Of a stretch of DNA of 64,000 nt, positions 16,915 to 26,514 are shown piece by piece; the stretch's first letter is position 1; each line of letters opens with the position of its first letter. The DNA comes from VXYL01 sp965199875. GTDB taxonomy: Bacteria > Pseudomonadota > Gammaproteobacteria > Pseudomonadales > Azotimanducaceae. A program made the translations under genes and the position numbers. The notes under the pieces were generated by a model. That model did not search any database, was not told the DNA's origin, and saw only the letters and a list, made by a program, of their open reading frames with translations. The stretch is from NCBI GenBank assembly GCA_965199875.1, contig OZ241346.1, positions 496,001 through 560,000 of the forward strand, in the 5' to 3' direction.

Positions 16915-18771
16915 ATGCGCCCTATCCACCCGGCCCGGAACCACGCCATGATGCCGAAGCTGGCGGCCATCTGCGCTCTGCTGGCCGCGCTGGCCGGGTG
17001 CGGCGGAGGCGGCGGCAGTTCGACGCCGGTCAACTCGGCCCCCGTGGTTGCGGCGATTGGCGAGCAGATGCTGGCGCCCGGCGACACCGCCTTGATCGTC
17101 GTGAGCATTGTCGATGCGGACACCGCCGACCGGCACTCCGTGCAAGCGGTTTCGAGCGACACCAGCGTCGCCACGGTGCTGGTGGGCGGCACCACCATCA
17201 CCATCACCGCAGTCGGCGCCGGCACCGCCGCCATCACGGTGACGGCGACGGACAGCAGCGGCAGCGGCAACGCCACGTCGGCGCCGGTGACCTTCGCCGT
17301 CACCGTGGCGGGCTGGATGGAGGGCGTGTTCGAGAGCGCGTCCAACTTCAAGAGCCTGTGCGCCGTGCCGCGCAGCGGCAGCGACGCCGACGGCAATGCG
17401 TTTCCGGACCGCCAAGGCGAAACGGTGGACGAGAACAACTGGCTGCGCTCGTGGAGCAACGACACCTACCTGTGGTACGACGAGATCGAGGATCGGGACC
17501 CGGGCTGCTGCGACACGCCCGCCTACTTCGACGGCCTCAAGACCTTCGCCCGCACGCCCTCGGGCAACTACAAGGATCGCTTCCACTTCACCGAAGACAC
17601 GGCGCAGCGGCGGGCGCGGGTGCGCTCCGGCGTGTCGGCGGGCTACGGCGTCCGCTTCGCCATCCTCGCCGCTCGGCCGCCGCGCCTCATTCGCGTCGCC
17701 TACACCGAGCCGGACAGTCCAGCCACCAGCGCCGAAGCGAATCTGCTGCGCGGCACCACCATCCTGGCCGTGGACGGCGTCGATGTCGAGGACGGCTCGG
17801 CGGCGGCGTTGAACGCCGGCCTGTTTCCCGGCGCGCTGGACGAGACGCACGAGTTCACCGTGCTGGACCCGGGTGCCGGCGCATCGCGCACCATCGCCAT
17901 GACCTCCGCGGCCATCACCACCGCCCCGGTTCAGCACGTGCGCGTCATCGGGACGGACAGCGGGCCGGTGGGCTACTTCCTCTTCAACACGCACATCGCC
18001 ACCGCCGAGCGGGCGCTGATGAACGCCATCGACGAACTGGCCGCCGCCGAGGTCAACGACGTGGTGGTGGACTTGCGCTACAACGGCGGCGGCTATCTGG
18101 CCATCGCCAGCCAGCTTGGCTACATGCTGGCCGGAAGGCATGCCCAGGGGCAGGTGTTCAGCGAGCTGCAGTTCAACGACAAGCACACGGTGTTCGACCC
18201 GGTGACCGGCAACCGATTGCGCCCCGACTATTTCCTGAGCGCCGCGACCGGCTGGTTCGACGTGGCGTCGGGAACGCCGTTTCCCGCCCTGCACCTCAAT
18301 CGCGTCTTCGTCCTCGCCGGCCCCGGCACCTGCTCGGCCAGCGAGTTGGTGATCAACAGTCTGCGCGGCATCGACGTCGAAGTGGTGCTGATCGGCGCCA
18401 CCACCTGCGGCAAGCCCTATGGCTTCTACCCCACCGACAACTGCGGCACCACCTACTCCACGGTGCAGTTCCGCAGCATCAACGCCGCCGGATTCGGCGA
18501 CTACAGCGACGGCTTCACGCCACGCAATCAGCGCAGCCTAGGCGGCGTGTCGGTGGCCGGCTGCTCGGTCGCCGACGACTTCGACCACGCCTTCGGCGAC
18601 CCCGAGGAAGCCATGCTGGCCGCAGCGCTGCGCTATCGCCGCGACGCGTCCTGCCCGGTCGCTCCGACGGCGGTGGCCAATGCGCGAAATGCCGCAGCAG
18701 GGCCTGACGCGGTCTACGATCCGTCGGCGGCCGGGTACGGCGAATCCATCGCGACCGGCCCGGCCATGTAG
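16915..18771 (+). CDS. S41 (C-terminal processing type) peptidase lipoprotein with PDZ and Ig-like domain
   Basis: A secreted lipoprotein of 618 residues. The signal peptide ends in LLAALAGC, followed by a Gly-rich linker. A bacterial Ig-like segment (about 40-125, with TTITITAVGAGTAAITVTAT) comes next, then an S41 N-domain (DENNWLRSWSNDTYLWYDEI), a PDZ-like part (LLRGTTILAVDGVDVEDG) and the tail-specific protease domain (VVDLRYNGGGY and the catalytic Ser in GPGTCSASELVINSLRGI). The ATG at 16915 has GGGAG seven bases upstream; an ATG at 16948 would also give a signal peptide. The substrate is unknown. Cys-rich spots (PGCCD, TTCGK, DNCGTT) suggest disulfides outside the cytoplasm. It stands alone between unrelated genes. 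Confidence 0.85.
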   Translation: MRPIHPARNHAMMPKLAAICALLAALAGCGGGGGSSTPVNSAPVVAAIGEQMLAPGDTALIVVSIVDADTADRHSVQAVSSDTSVATVLVGGTTITITAVGAGTAAITVTATDSSGSGNATSAPVTFAVTVAGWMEGVFESASNFKSLCAVPRSGSDADGNAFPDRQGETVDENNWLRSWSNDTYLWYDEIEDRDPGCCDTPAYFDGLKTFARTPSGNYKDRFHFTEDTAQRRARVRSGVSAGYGVRFAILAARPPRLIRVAYTEPDSPATSAEANLLRGTTILAVDGVDVEDGSAAALNAGLFPGALDETHEFTVLDPGAGASRTIAMTSAAITTAPVQHVRVIGTDSGPVGYFLFNTHIATAERALMNAIDELAAAEVNDVVVDLRYNGGGYLAIASQLGYMLAGRHAQGQVFSELQFNDKHTVFDPVTGNRLRPDYFLSAATGWFDVASGTPFPALHLNRVFVLAGPGTCSASELVINSLRGIDVEVVLIGATTCGKPYGFYPTDNCGTTYSTVQFRSINAAGFGDYSDGFTPRNQRSLGGVSVAGCSVADDFDHAFGDPEEAMLAAALRYRRDASCPVAPTAVANARNAAAGPDAVYDPSAAGYGESIATGPAM

Positions 18772-18798
18772 GCAAGCACTGCGGACGGGCTGGCAACC

Positions 18799-19710
18799 CT
18801 ACGGCGTTGCGCCTGCGTCTTCTTTTTCGGGCAGCGCCAGGTCCTGGCTGCTGACGCCCATGGCCAGGAGCACGTTGGCGGCCACGTAGATCGACGAATA
18901 AGTCCCTACCAGCACGCCGATGGCCAGCGCCGTGGCGAAGCCCGATATCTGCTCGCCGCCAGCGAACAGAAGGGCGCCGAGCACCAGCAAGGTGGTCAGC
19001 GAGGTGACCAGCGTTCGGCCCAGGGTCTGGTTCAAGGAACGATTGACGATTTCCACCGGCGTGCCGCGGCGGACGGTGCGAAAGTTCTCGCGAATGCGGT
19101 CCGAGACGACGATGGTGTCGTTCAGCGAGTAGCCGATCACCGCCAGCAGCGCCGCCAGCTCCGGCAGGTTGAACGTCCAGCCGAACACCGAGAACGCGCC
19201 GACCACGATCAGCACGTCGTGAACCAGCGCCGCGACCGCTCCCAGCGCGAACTTGCCGGTGAAGCGCCACATGATGTAGACCATCACCAGGCCCAGCGCC
19301 ACCAGCAGCGCCAGGCCGCCGTTCTCGGTGAGTTCCTCGCCCACCGCCGGCCCGACGAACTCCGAACGCCGCAGCGCCACGCCGGGAAAGTTCCGCGCCA
19401 GCACGGCGGCGATCTCGCCGCCGAGGTCCGACTGATCGACGCCAGCCACCGGCGGCATGCGCACCAGCAGGTCCGTCTCCGAGCCGTAGTTCTGCACCAC
19501 CCCGTCGACAAACCCCTGCGCTTCGAGGACCACGCGCACTTCGTCCGGGTCCACGGCCTGCGGAAAGCCGAACTCGACCAGCGCCCCGCCGGTGAAGTCC
19601 AGGCCGCGACTGATGCCCGAGAAGGCCACCGAGGCGATGGAGACGAGCACCAGCAGCACCGAGGCCACGGTGGCGATGTGGCGCTTGCCCATGAAGTCCA
19701 AGGAAGTCAT
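18799..19710 (-). CDS. secF: protein translocase subunit SecF
   Basis: Inner-membrane RND-fold protein that, with SecD, uses the proton gradient to finish Sec-dependent export. The 303 residues start MTSLDFMGKRHIATVASVLL; the SecF signature SRGLDFTGGALVEFGF follows TM1 and periplasmic P1 region. Five C-terminal TM helices contain GYSLNDTIVVSDRIREN. It follows secD by 9 bases and ends the run from the glycosyltransferases. Confidence 0.96.
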   Translation of the reverse strand: MTSLDFMGKRHIATVASVLLVLVSIASVAFSGISRGLDFTGGALVEFGFPQAVDPDEVRVVLEAQGFVDGVVQNYGSETDLLVRMPPVAGVDQSDLGGEIAAVLARNFPGVALRRSEFVGPAVGEELTENGGLALLVALGLVMVYIMWRFTGKFALGAVAALVHDVLIVVGAFSVFGWTFNLPELAALLAVIGYSLNDTIVVSDRIRENFRTVRRGTPVEIVNRSLNQTLGRTLVTSLTTLLVLGALLFAGGEQISGFATALAIGVLVGTYSSIYVAANVLLAMGVSSQDLALPEKEDAGATP

Positions 19711-19719
19711 GGCTTGCGC

Positions 19720-21573
19720 CTAGATGAGCACCTTCTCGACGCGGCGGGCGCCGTAGATCAGCTGCACCAGCGCCCGGGAGGCGAACACCGCGGTGAACAT
19801 GGAGGTGACGATGCCGATGGACAGCGTCACCGCGAAGCCGGCCACCGCGCCGCTGCCGATGGCGAGAAGAATCAGGGCGACGAACAGAGTCGTCACGTTG
19901 GCATCCAGAATGGTCAGGAAGGCGCGTTCGTAGCCGGACTGGATGGCGACCGCCGGCGGCGAGGTTTTCAGCTCTTCGCGGATGCGGGAGAAGATCAGCA
20001 CGTTGGCGTCCACCGCCATGCCGACGGTGAGCACGATGCCAGCGATGCCGGGCAGCGTCAGCGTGGCTTCGAGGAGCGACATCACCGCCACCAGTATCAC
20101 CAGGTTCAGCGCCAGCGCGACGTTGGCGACCAGGCCGAAGACCTTGTAGTAGAACGCCATGAACACCAGCACCGCCACGAAGCCGACCGCCACCGCCAGC
20201 ATGCCGCGCTCGATGTTCTCCTCGCCCAGCGAAGCCCCCACGGTGCGCTCCTCGACGATGTACATCGGCGCGGCCAGAGCGCCGGCGCGCAGCAGGAAGG
20301 CCAGCTCCTGGGCTTCGCGCAGGCTCAAGCCGGTGATGCGGAAGTTGTAGCTCAAGGCCGCTTGAATGGTGGCGACGCTGATGACCCGCTTGTCGGCGCG
20401 GCTGCCGTGGGTCTCGACGCGTTCGCCGTCCACTTCCTCGACCGTGACGATGGGCTTGTGCTCGATGAAGATCACCGCCATGCTGCGGCCGATGTTCGGC
20501 GCCGTGGCGTCGTGGAACGTCTCGCCGCCGATGCTGTCGAGCTTGATGTTGACCTCCGGCAGGCCGGTCTCCGGGTCGCGCCCCTGCACGGCGTTGATCA
20601 CCCGGTCGCCGGTAAGGATGACGCGCTTGTTGAGCTTGACGCTGCGCCCTTCGTACATCCACTCGTCCACTTCCGAGGGCCGGTCGTTGGCGGCCGCGGC
20701 TAGGCGGAACTCCAGATTGGCGAACTTGCTGATCTTGCGTTTCGCCTCGGCGCTGTCCTGGACTCCCGGAAGGTCGATGACGATGCGCGAGCCGCCGAGC
20801 TTCTGCACCAGCGGTTCGGCGACGCCCAGCTGGTTGATGCGGTTGCGCAGCCCGGTGAGGTTCTGCTCGACGGCGTTGCTTTCGATCTCGTCGATGCGCT
20901 CCTGCTGAACGGCAACGACGAAGCCGGGGCGGCCGGCCACGTCCTCTTCCGTGAGCAGGAAGTCCGGCTGGCGGAACTCGTCCTCGATCACCGCGACGGC
21001 GCGGTCGCGCAGCGCCGCGGTGGCAAAGCCGAAGCGGATGGAGTTGCCGACCACGGCGTCGTCGGCGCGCCGGTAGCGGACCCGCTCTTCGCGCAGCATG
21101 TCCTTGATCTTCTCCACTTCGTCGCCCAGCCGCTTGGCGAGGGCTTCCTGCATGTCCACTTGCAGGACGAAGTGCGCTCCGCCGCGCAAGTCCAGGCCCA
21201 GCGCCATCGGCTTGCCGCCGATCTCCTGCAACCAGGACGGCGTGGTGGAGGCGAGGTTCAGCGCCACCACGTAGCGGCGCTCCTCGCCCGGCGGATTCAG
21301 GTGCTGGCGCAGCACGGCGCTGCCGCGCAGCTGGTCGTCGCCGTCGCCGACCCGAAGCAGGCCGCCGTCGCCGCGCAGCTCGCTGCCGAGCACGGCGATG
21401 CCTTGGTTCTCGAGCAGCCGCGTCAGTTCGTCGAGCAGCGCCGCGTCCACCGGACGCTCGGCGTTGTCCACCGTCACCTGCAGGGCGAAGTCCGGCGGAT
21501 ACAGGTTGGGCGCCGCGTACAGGCAGCCGATGGCGATCACCAGCGCCACCACGGCGTAGCGCCAAGGCGCCAT
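19720..21573 (-). CDS. secD: protein translocase subunit SecD
   Basis: Partner of SecF, 617 residues from the ATG at 21573. TM1 (MAPWRYAVVALVIAIGCLYAAPNLY) is followed by the large periplasmic domain with LGLDLRGGAHFVLQVDM, then five TM helices with GMAVDANVLIFSRIREEL. An ATG at 21654 would add 27 residues overlapping yajC and not matching the family, so the later start is preferred. Gap to yajC is 64 bases. Confidence 0.95.
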   Translation of the reverse strand: MAPWRYAVVALVIAIGCLYAAPNLYPPDFALQVTVDNAERPVDAALLDELTRLLENQGIAVLGSELRGDGGLLRVGDGDDQLRGSAVLRQHLNPPGEERRYVVALNLASTTPSWLQEIGGKPMALGLDLRGGAHFVLQVDMQEALAKRLGDEVEKIKDMLREERVRYRRADDAVVGNSIRFGFATAALRDRAVAVIEDEFRQPDFLLTEEDVAGRPGFVVAVQQERIDEIESNAVEQNLTGLRNRINQLGVAEPLVQKLGGSRIVIDLPGVQDSAEAKRKISKFANLEFRLAAAANDRPSEVDEWMYEGRSVKLNKRVILTGDRVINAVQGRDPETGLPEVNIKLDSIGGETFHDATAPNIGRSMAVIFIEHKPIVTVEEVDGERVETHGSRADKRVISVATIQAALSYNFRITGLSLREAQELAFLLRAGALAAPMYIVEERTVGASLGEENIERGMLAVAVGFVAVLVFMAFYYKVFGLVANVALALNLVILVAVMSLLEATLTLPGIAGIVLTVGMAVDANVLIFSRIREELKTSPPAVAIQSGYERAFLTILDANVTTLFVALILLAIGSGAVAGFAVTLSIGIVTSMFTAVFASRALVQLIYGARRVEKVLI

Positions 21574-21637
21574 GCGCGCCGGAGACCCCGCGCGTTGGCG
21601 CGCGGCGAGCCCACCGAGGCCAAGCCCGGCGGCGGTG

Positions 21638-21975
21638 CTACTGCTTCTTGTCATCCAGCGACTTCAACGTTCCTTTCGGCAACGAGGCGCCGATGGAGCT
21701 CTTCTGCACCCGGATGTCCACGCTGCTGGCGATGCTGAGGCGGACGAAGTCGTCCTCCACCTTCGAGACGGTGCCGGTGATGCCGCCGACGGTGACCACT
21801 TCGTCGCCCTTGGAAAGACCGGACACCAGCGCCTGATGCTCTTTGCGGCGCTTGCTTTGCGGGCGGATCATCATGAAGTAGAAGATGAGCGCGAAGCCGC
21901 CGAGAAAGAGGAACATCGTCCACGACGATGCGCCGCCGGCAGGGGCCGCGGCCAACAGCAGTTCGGGTGCGTCGT

Positions 21976-21979
<4 letters not shown>
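21638..21979 (-). CDS. yajC: Sec translocon accessory protein YajC
   Basis: Small single-TM partner of SecDF, 113 residues. The TM (MFLFLGGFALIFYFMMIRPQSKRRK) and the following KGDEVVTVGGITGTVSKVEDD are family signatures. No ATG lies before the short periplasmic leader; a TTG at 21979 overlaps the tgt stop as TTGA and gives LNDAPELLLAAAPAGG, so coupling to tgt is likely. Confidence 0.93.
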
Positions 21980-23073
<1,094 letters not shown>

Positions 23074-23088
23074 GCCTGCCCGCCTGCC

Positions 23089-24144
23089 CTAGCTGCCGTG
23101 GTCCGGGTCTGCGCGTTCGCAGAACATGGCGTCGCCATAGCTGAAGAAGCGATAGCCGCGCTGCACGGCCTCGCCATAGGCGCGCCGCACCCGCTCGCTG
23201 CCGGCGAACGCCGAAACCAGCATCAGCAGCGTCGACTTCGGCAGGTGGAAGTTGGTGACGAGCGCATCGACGGCGCGAAAGCGAAAGCCCGGAAGCACGA
23301 ACAGGCGCGTCTCGCCGGCGTCGCAGCCGCTGGCCGCTGCGGCTTCCAAGGTGCGCACCACGGTGGTGCCCACGGCGACGACGCGGCCACGGCACTCGGA
23401 CAGCGCCTGGCGCGTCCGGGCGCTGATCGAGTAGCGCTCCCGGTGCATGCGATGCTGGCGCGGGTCCGCCACGCGCAGCGGCTGGAACGTGCCGGCGCCG
23501 ACGTGCAGCGTGACGCTGGCAACCTCGACGCCCTGCTCCGCCAGCCGGGCAAGAAGAGCAGCGTCGAAGTGCAAGCCTGCGGTCGGCGCGGCAACGGCCC
23601 CGGGAACCGCGGCGTAGACCGTCTGGTAGCGCTCTTCGTCCTCGGCATCGGCGGCGCGTTCGATGTACGGCGGCAGCGGCAGCTGGCCAAAACGCTCCAG
23701 CACGCTCGCCACCGGGCTGGCGAACTCCAGCTGGTAGAACTCGCCGTCCCTTCCGGCGACGCGCACGGTCTCTTCGCCGCAGCCACACGAGGCTGGCGCG
23801 TTCTGCCCCGACAAGCGTTGTCGCAGCACCAGTTTCCTGCCTTCGCGCAGCGGCTGGCTGGCGCGGGCCTGGCAGACGGCCAAGGTCTCGGACTCGATGC
23901 GCTCGACGAGCAGCTCCACGCGCCCGCCGCTGTCCTTGTGCGCTTGCAGCCGCGCCTTGACCACCCGGGTGTCGTTGACCACCAGCAGGTCGCCATTGGT
24001 CAGCAAGTCGCACACGGCGTCGAAGCGGCAGTGCCTGATGGCGTCGCCCTCAAGCACCAGCAGACGGCTGCCGGAACGCTCAAGCGTCGGCCGCTGGGCG
24101 ATCAGCGACTTCGGCAAGGCGAAGTCGAAGTCCGCCACGTCCAC
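23089..24144 (-). CDS. queA: S-adenosylmethionine:tRNA ribosyltransferase-isomerase
   Basis: Makes epoxyqueuosine from preQ1-tRNA. The 351 residues begin with the family N-terminus DVADFDFALPKSLIAQRP after a GTG start at 24144. Motifs GDLLVVNDTRVVKARL, AAPTAGLHFD, HVGAGTFQPLR and NFHLPKSTLLMLVSAFAG are present. It starts four bases after the DUF2807 gene stop. Confidence 0.95.
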   Translation of the reverse strand: MDVADFDFALPKSLIAQRPTLERSGSRLLVLEGDAIRHCRFDAVCDLLTNGDLLVVNDTRVVKARLQAHKDSGGRVELLVERIESETLAVCQARASQPLREGRKLVLRQRLSGQNAPASCGCGEETVRVAGRDGEFYQLEFASPVASVLERFGQLPLPPYIERAADAEDEERYQTVYAAVPGAVAAPTAGLHFDAALLARLAEQGVEVASVTLHVGAGTFQPLRVADPRQHRMHRERYSISARTRQALSECRGRVVAVGTTVVRTLEAAAASGCDAGETRLFVLPGFRFRAVDALVTNFHLPKSTLLMLVSAFAGSERVRRAYGEAVQRGYRFFSYGDAMFCERADPDHGS

Positions 24145-24148
24145 GGGG

Positions 24149-24943
24149 CTAGGACTCCGCCGCGGCCAAGGGCTGCATGGCGCCGCCCCGAACCACCTTG
24201 CCGTCGATGGCCGGGGCGCCTCGATAGCGCAGCAGGCTGCGCCCGCCCACCTCCGCCTCAAGCCGTTCATGCGCCCAAACCAGCGCTTGGCCAGCGCCGT
24301 TCAACGCCGCCTGCACGGTGGCGGCGCGCAAGTGGCTGCCGCGGTACAAGCCAGAGCCGCTGGCCTCCAGCACCAGCGTTTCGGCTTCTCCGTCCAAGGC
24401 AACGCGGCTGGAACCGCCGACGACGCAACGCACCACGGGCGCGCGCAGGCCGGTCGCCGAAACCACGCTGGCCGCCCGGGCGGTCAGCTCCACCTCGGCG
24501 GCGGCGACGTCGACGAGGTCGACCCGCCCGGCGCCGGCGATGTCCAGCGTCAGACCGGCCTTCGACTTCATGCCGAAAACCGCGACCGTTCCAGGCCCGG
24601 ACACCTGCAGACGCCGCAGCACCGGCATCGACACGCGATACTCGATGGACACGGTGGGGCGCACGCCGTCGATCCAGTCCACGGCGCGGCCGAGAAAAAG
24701 CGTGTCGCCTCGCCGCTCGACGCGAACGGTGGGCAGCACGTTGGTTTCGCCAGAGACGGAAACGCCGTGTTCGCCGGGCACGATGCGCACGCCGCCATCG
24801 CTGCTGACCGCCACGGCCACGAAGTCGTCGACGGCGTAGTCGCGCACCGCGACGATGCCGCTTGCTTCGCCGGCGTAGCAGCCGAGGAGCAGCGGCAGGG
24901 TCGACCCCAGCGCGCCAAAGAGCCACCAACGCGCCCTCTTCAT
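24149..24943 (-). CDS. DUF2807 (GIN domain) putative lipoprotein
   Basis: Envelope protein of unknown role, about 264 residues. The signal peptide ends in LPLLLGC, so it is probably a lipoprotein. The rest reads as a right-handed beta-helix of the putative auto-transporter adhesin head GIN type: repeated short strands such as LQVSGPGTVAVFG, LTLDIAGAGRVDLVD and LVLEASGSGLYRG. Its ATG overlaps the stop of the preceding glycosyltransferase (ATGA) and queA follows within four bases, so it is embedded in the operon. Family function is not established. Confidence 0.8.
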   Translation of the reverse strand: MKRARWWLFGALGSTLPLLLGCYAGEASGIVAVRDYAVDDFVAVAVSSDGGVRIVPGEHGVSVSGETNVLPTVRVERRGDTLFLGRAVDWIDGVRPTVSIEYRVSMPVLRRLQVSGPGTVAVFGMKSKAGLTLDIAGAGRVDLVDVAAAEVELTARAASVVSATGLRAPVVRCVVGGSSRVALDGEAETLVLEASGSGLYRGSHLRAATVQAALNGAGQALVWAHERLEAEVGGRSLLRYRGAPAIDGKVVRGGAMQPLAAAES

Positions 24944-26514
24944 GGGCGTGGACGCCGCAGCGCCCGGCGGGCGGCGCGAGACCGATTGGCCAATCGCCAT
25001 CGAACGGCGACGATCAGACCCTTCAGCAGCGACCACGCATCCATCGGATGGCGGACTTCCCGCGCCCAGTCGCGCAGCAGCCGCCATCTGGCGGCCTGGC
25101 CCGACCGCGCCCGTCGCGCCACCGCCGGTTCGCCGCTGGCAAGCCCCAGCGCGCGAGGGGACAACGAGCGCGCGTCGCCGAAATCCTCGACCCGGCCGCC
25201 GCTGCGGCGCGCCCGATGCAGCGCCCATGCCCGGCTGATGGATACGGTGGCGCCGTCGCCAAGAGGCGCAACGGCGGCCACCGCATCGCCCAGCTTGCCG
25301 CGCAGACGATGCACGAGGTTGCTGCCCGACACGCCGACGGGAAGCGCAACGTGGAACGCCGCGGCGGGAAAGTCGTCCAGCGCCGAGCCGGCGGCGCCGA
25401 CGCGCACTCTCGGGTCGGGCCCGAACTCCTCGTGAATCCGCTCAAGCCGTTCATCGTTCTCGTCGGAACGAATTTCCAGCCTCACGACCAAGTCGTAGGC
25501 GCGGTCGTCCAGGATGTTGGCGACCGTCTCCAGCAGCGCTTCAAACGGCAGGTCGCCGCCGTCGACGACGGTAACCACGTACTGCGGCACCTGGTAGATG
25601 CGCCCGGGCCGGTTGCTGCGGAAGTGGGGATGCGCGATCAGCTGGGCGGCCTTGCCGCGCTGGATGGCAAGGGATCGATCCTTCGCGGCCCGATCCTGCG
25701 CCCAGCGCGACTGGTGCCAGCCGGCGGCGTCCCGAACCGGCACCAGCAGCCCACCCAAGGTGTAGGCGCGATAGCCGAACTCGATGTCCTCCATGCCCCA
25801 GCGCCTGAACGACTCGTCACAGCCGCCCAGCAACCAGTAGAAGCCCTTGCCGACGCCGAAGTTGCTGCCTTCCACGACTCTGAACGGATCGTCGGCTCTC
25901 GACGTGAGGTCGCGGGTTCTCGCCAGGTTGGCTTCCACCCAGGACGCATCCGTCGGGCGGTCGCGGAACAGTTTCTTCAACGTCCCGGCCCGGCGTCTCA
26001 CCACGCTCGCGTCGATGCCGTCCATCGCCACATGGCGCCGCGTACCCACGGTCAGCGCGTCGGACACGGCATGGTGCCAGCGGGCGTGGGCCGCGATCCA
26101 GTCGGCTTCCACCAGCATGTCGCTGTCGAGGAAGAGCAGGATGTCGTGCGCCGCGGCCCGAGCGCCGGTGTTGCGCGCCCGGGCGAGGCCGAAGCCGCGG
26201 CGTTCCTGGCGCACGACTCTGACGTTCGACAGCTTCGACGGCGGCGGCTGCAGCGGCGGTTCGGAACCGTCGTCGACGAGCACCACCTCGAACAGGTGCG
26301 GCGGCCAGGCCTGGCCCTCGAGGGAGGCCAAAGTCATCGCCAGCGTCTCGTCGGGCGTTTGGTAGCACGGAACGATCACGCTCACGGCCAAGGCAGGCGT
26401 GAACGCATCCGGCGCTGGCAAATCGACTTCGCGCCAGTCGTTGTAGCGAACGAACGCCGGGCGCGGAATCTGCCCAACGCCGCAACCTCCGTGCCGGCCG
26501 CCAACTCGACTCAT
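24940..26514 (-). CDS. GT2-family glycosyltransferase (paralog A)
   Basis: Probable sugar transferase for a surface polysaccharide; 524 residues. The N-terminal GT-A domain shows VSVIVPCYQTP, VVLVDDGSEPP, the DXD-type FLDSDMLVE and the acceptor-region WGMEDIEFGYRAYTLGG. A second domain (about 300-430, from YQVPQYVVTVVDGG to RISRAWALHRAR) and a basic C-terminus follow; that domain I do not recognise. It is clearly homologous over its whole length to the gene upstream and overlaps its stop as ATGA. Product and donor sugar unknown. Confidence 0.85.
   Translation of the reverse strand: MSRVGGRHGGCGVGQIPRPAFVRYNDWREVDLPAPDAFTPALAVSVIVPCYQTPDETLAMTLASLEGQAWPPHLFEVVLVDDGSEPPLQPPPSKLSNVRVVRQERRGFGLARARNTGARAAAHDILLFLDSDMLVEADWIAAHARWHHAVSDALTVGTRRHVAMDGIDASVVRRRAGTLKKLFRDRPTDASWVEANLARTRDLTSRADDPFRVVEGSNFGVGKGFYWLLGGCDESFRRWGMEDIEFGYRAYTLGGLLVPVRDAAGWHQSRWAQDRAAKDRSLAIQRGKAAQLIAHPHFRSNRPGRIYQVPQYVVTVVDGGDLPFEALLETVANILDDRAYDLVVRLEIRSDENDERLERIHEEFGPDPRVRVGAAGSALDDFPAAAFHVALPVGVSGSNLVHRLRGKLGDAVAAVAPLGDGATVSISRAWALHRARRSGGRVEDFGDARSLSPRALGLASGEPAVARRARSGQAARWRLLRDWAREVRHPMDAWSLLKGLIVAVRWRLANRSRAARRALRRPRP

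Noticed and set aside
18515..21565. A 1016-codon minus-strand frame overlapping secF and secD
   Set aside because: It lies in another frame over real sec genes, with low-complexity Arg/Gly composition.
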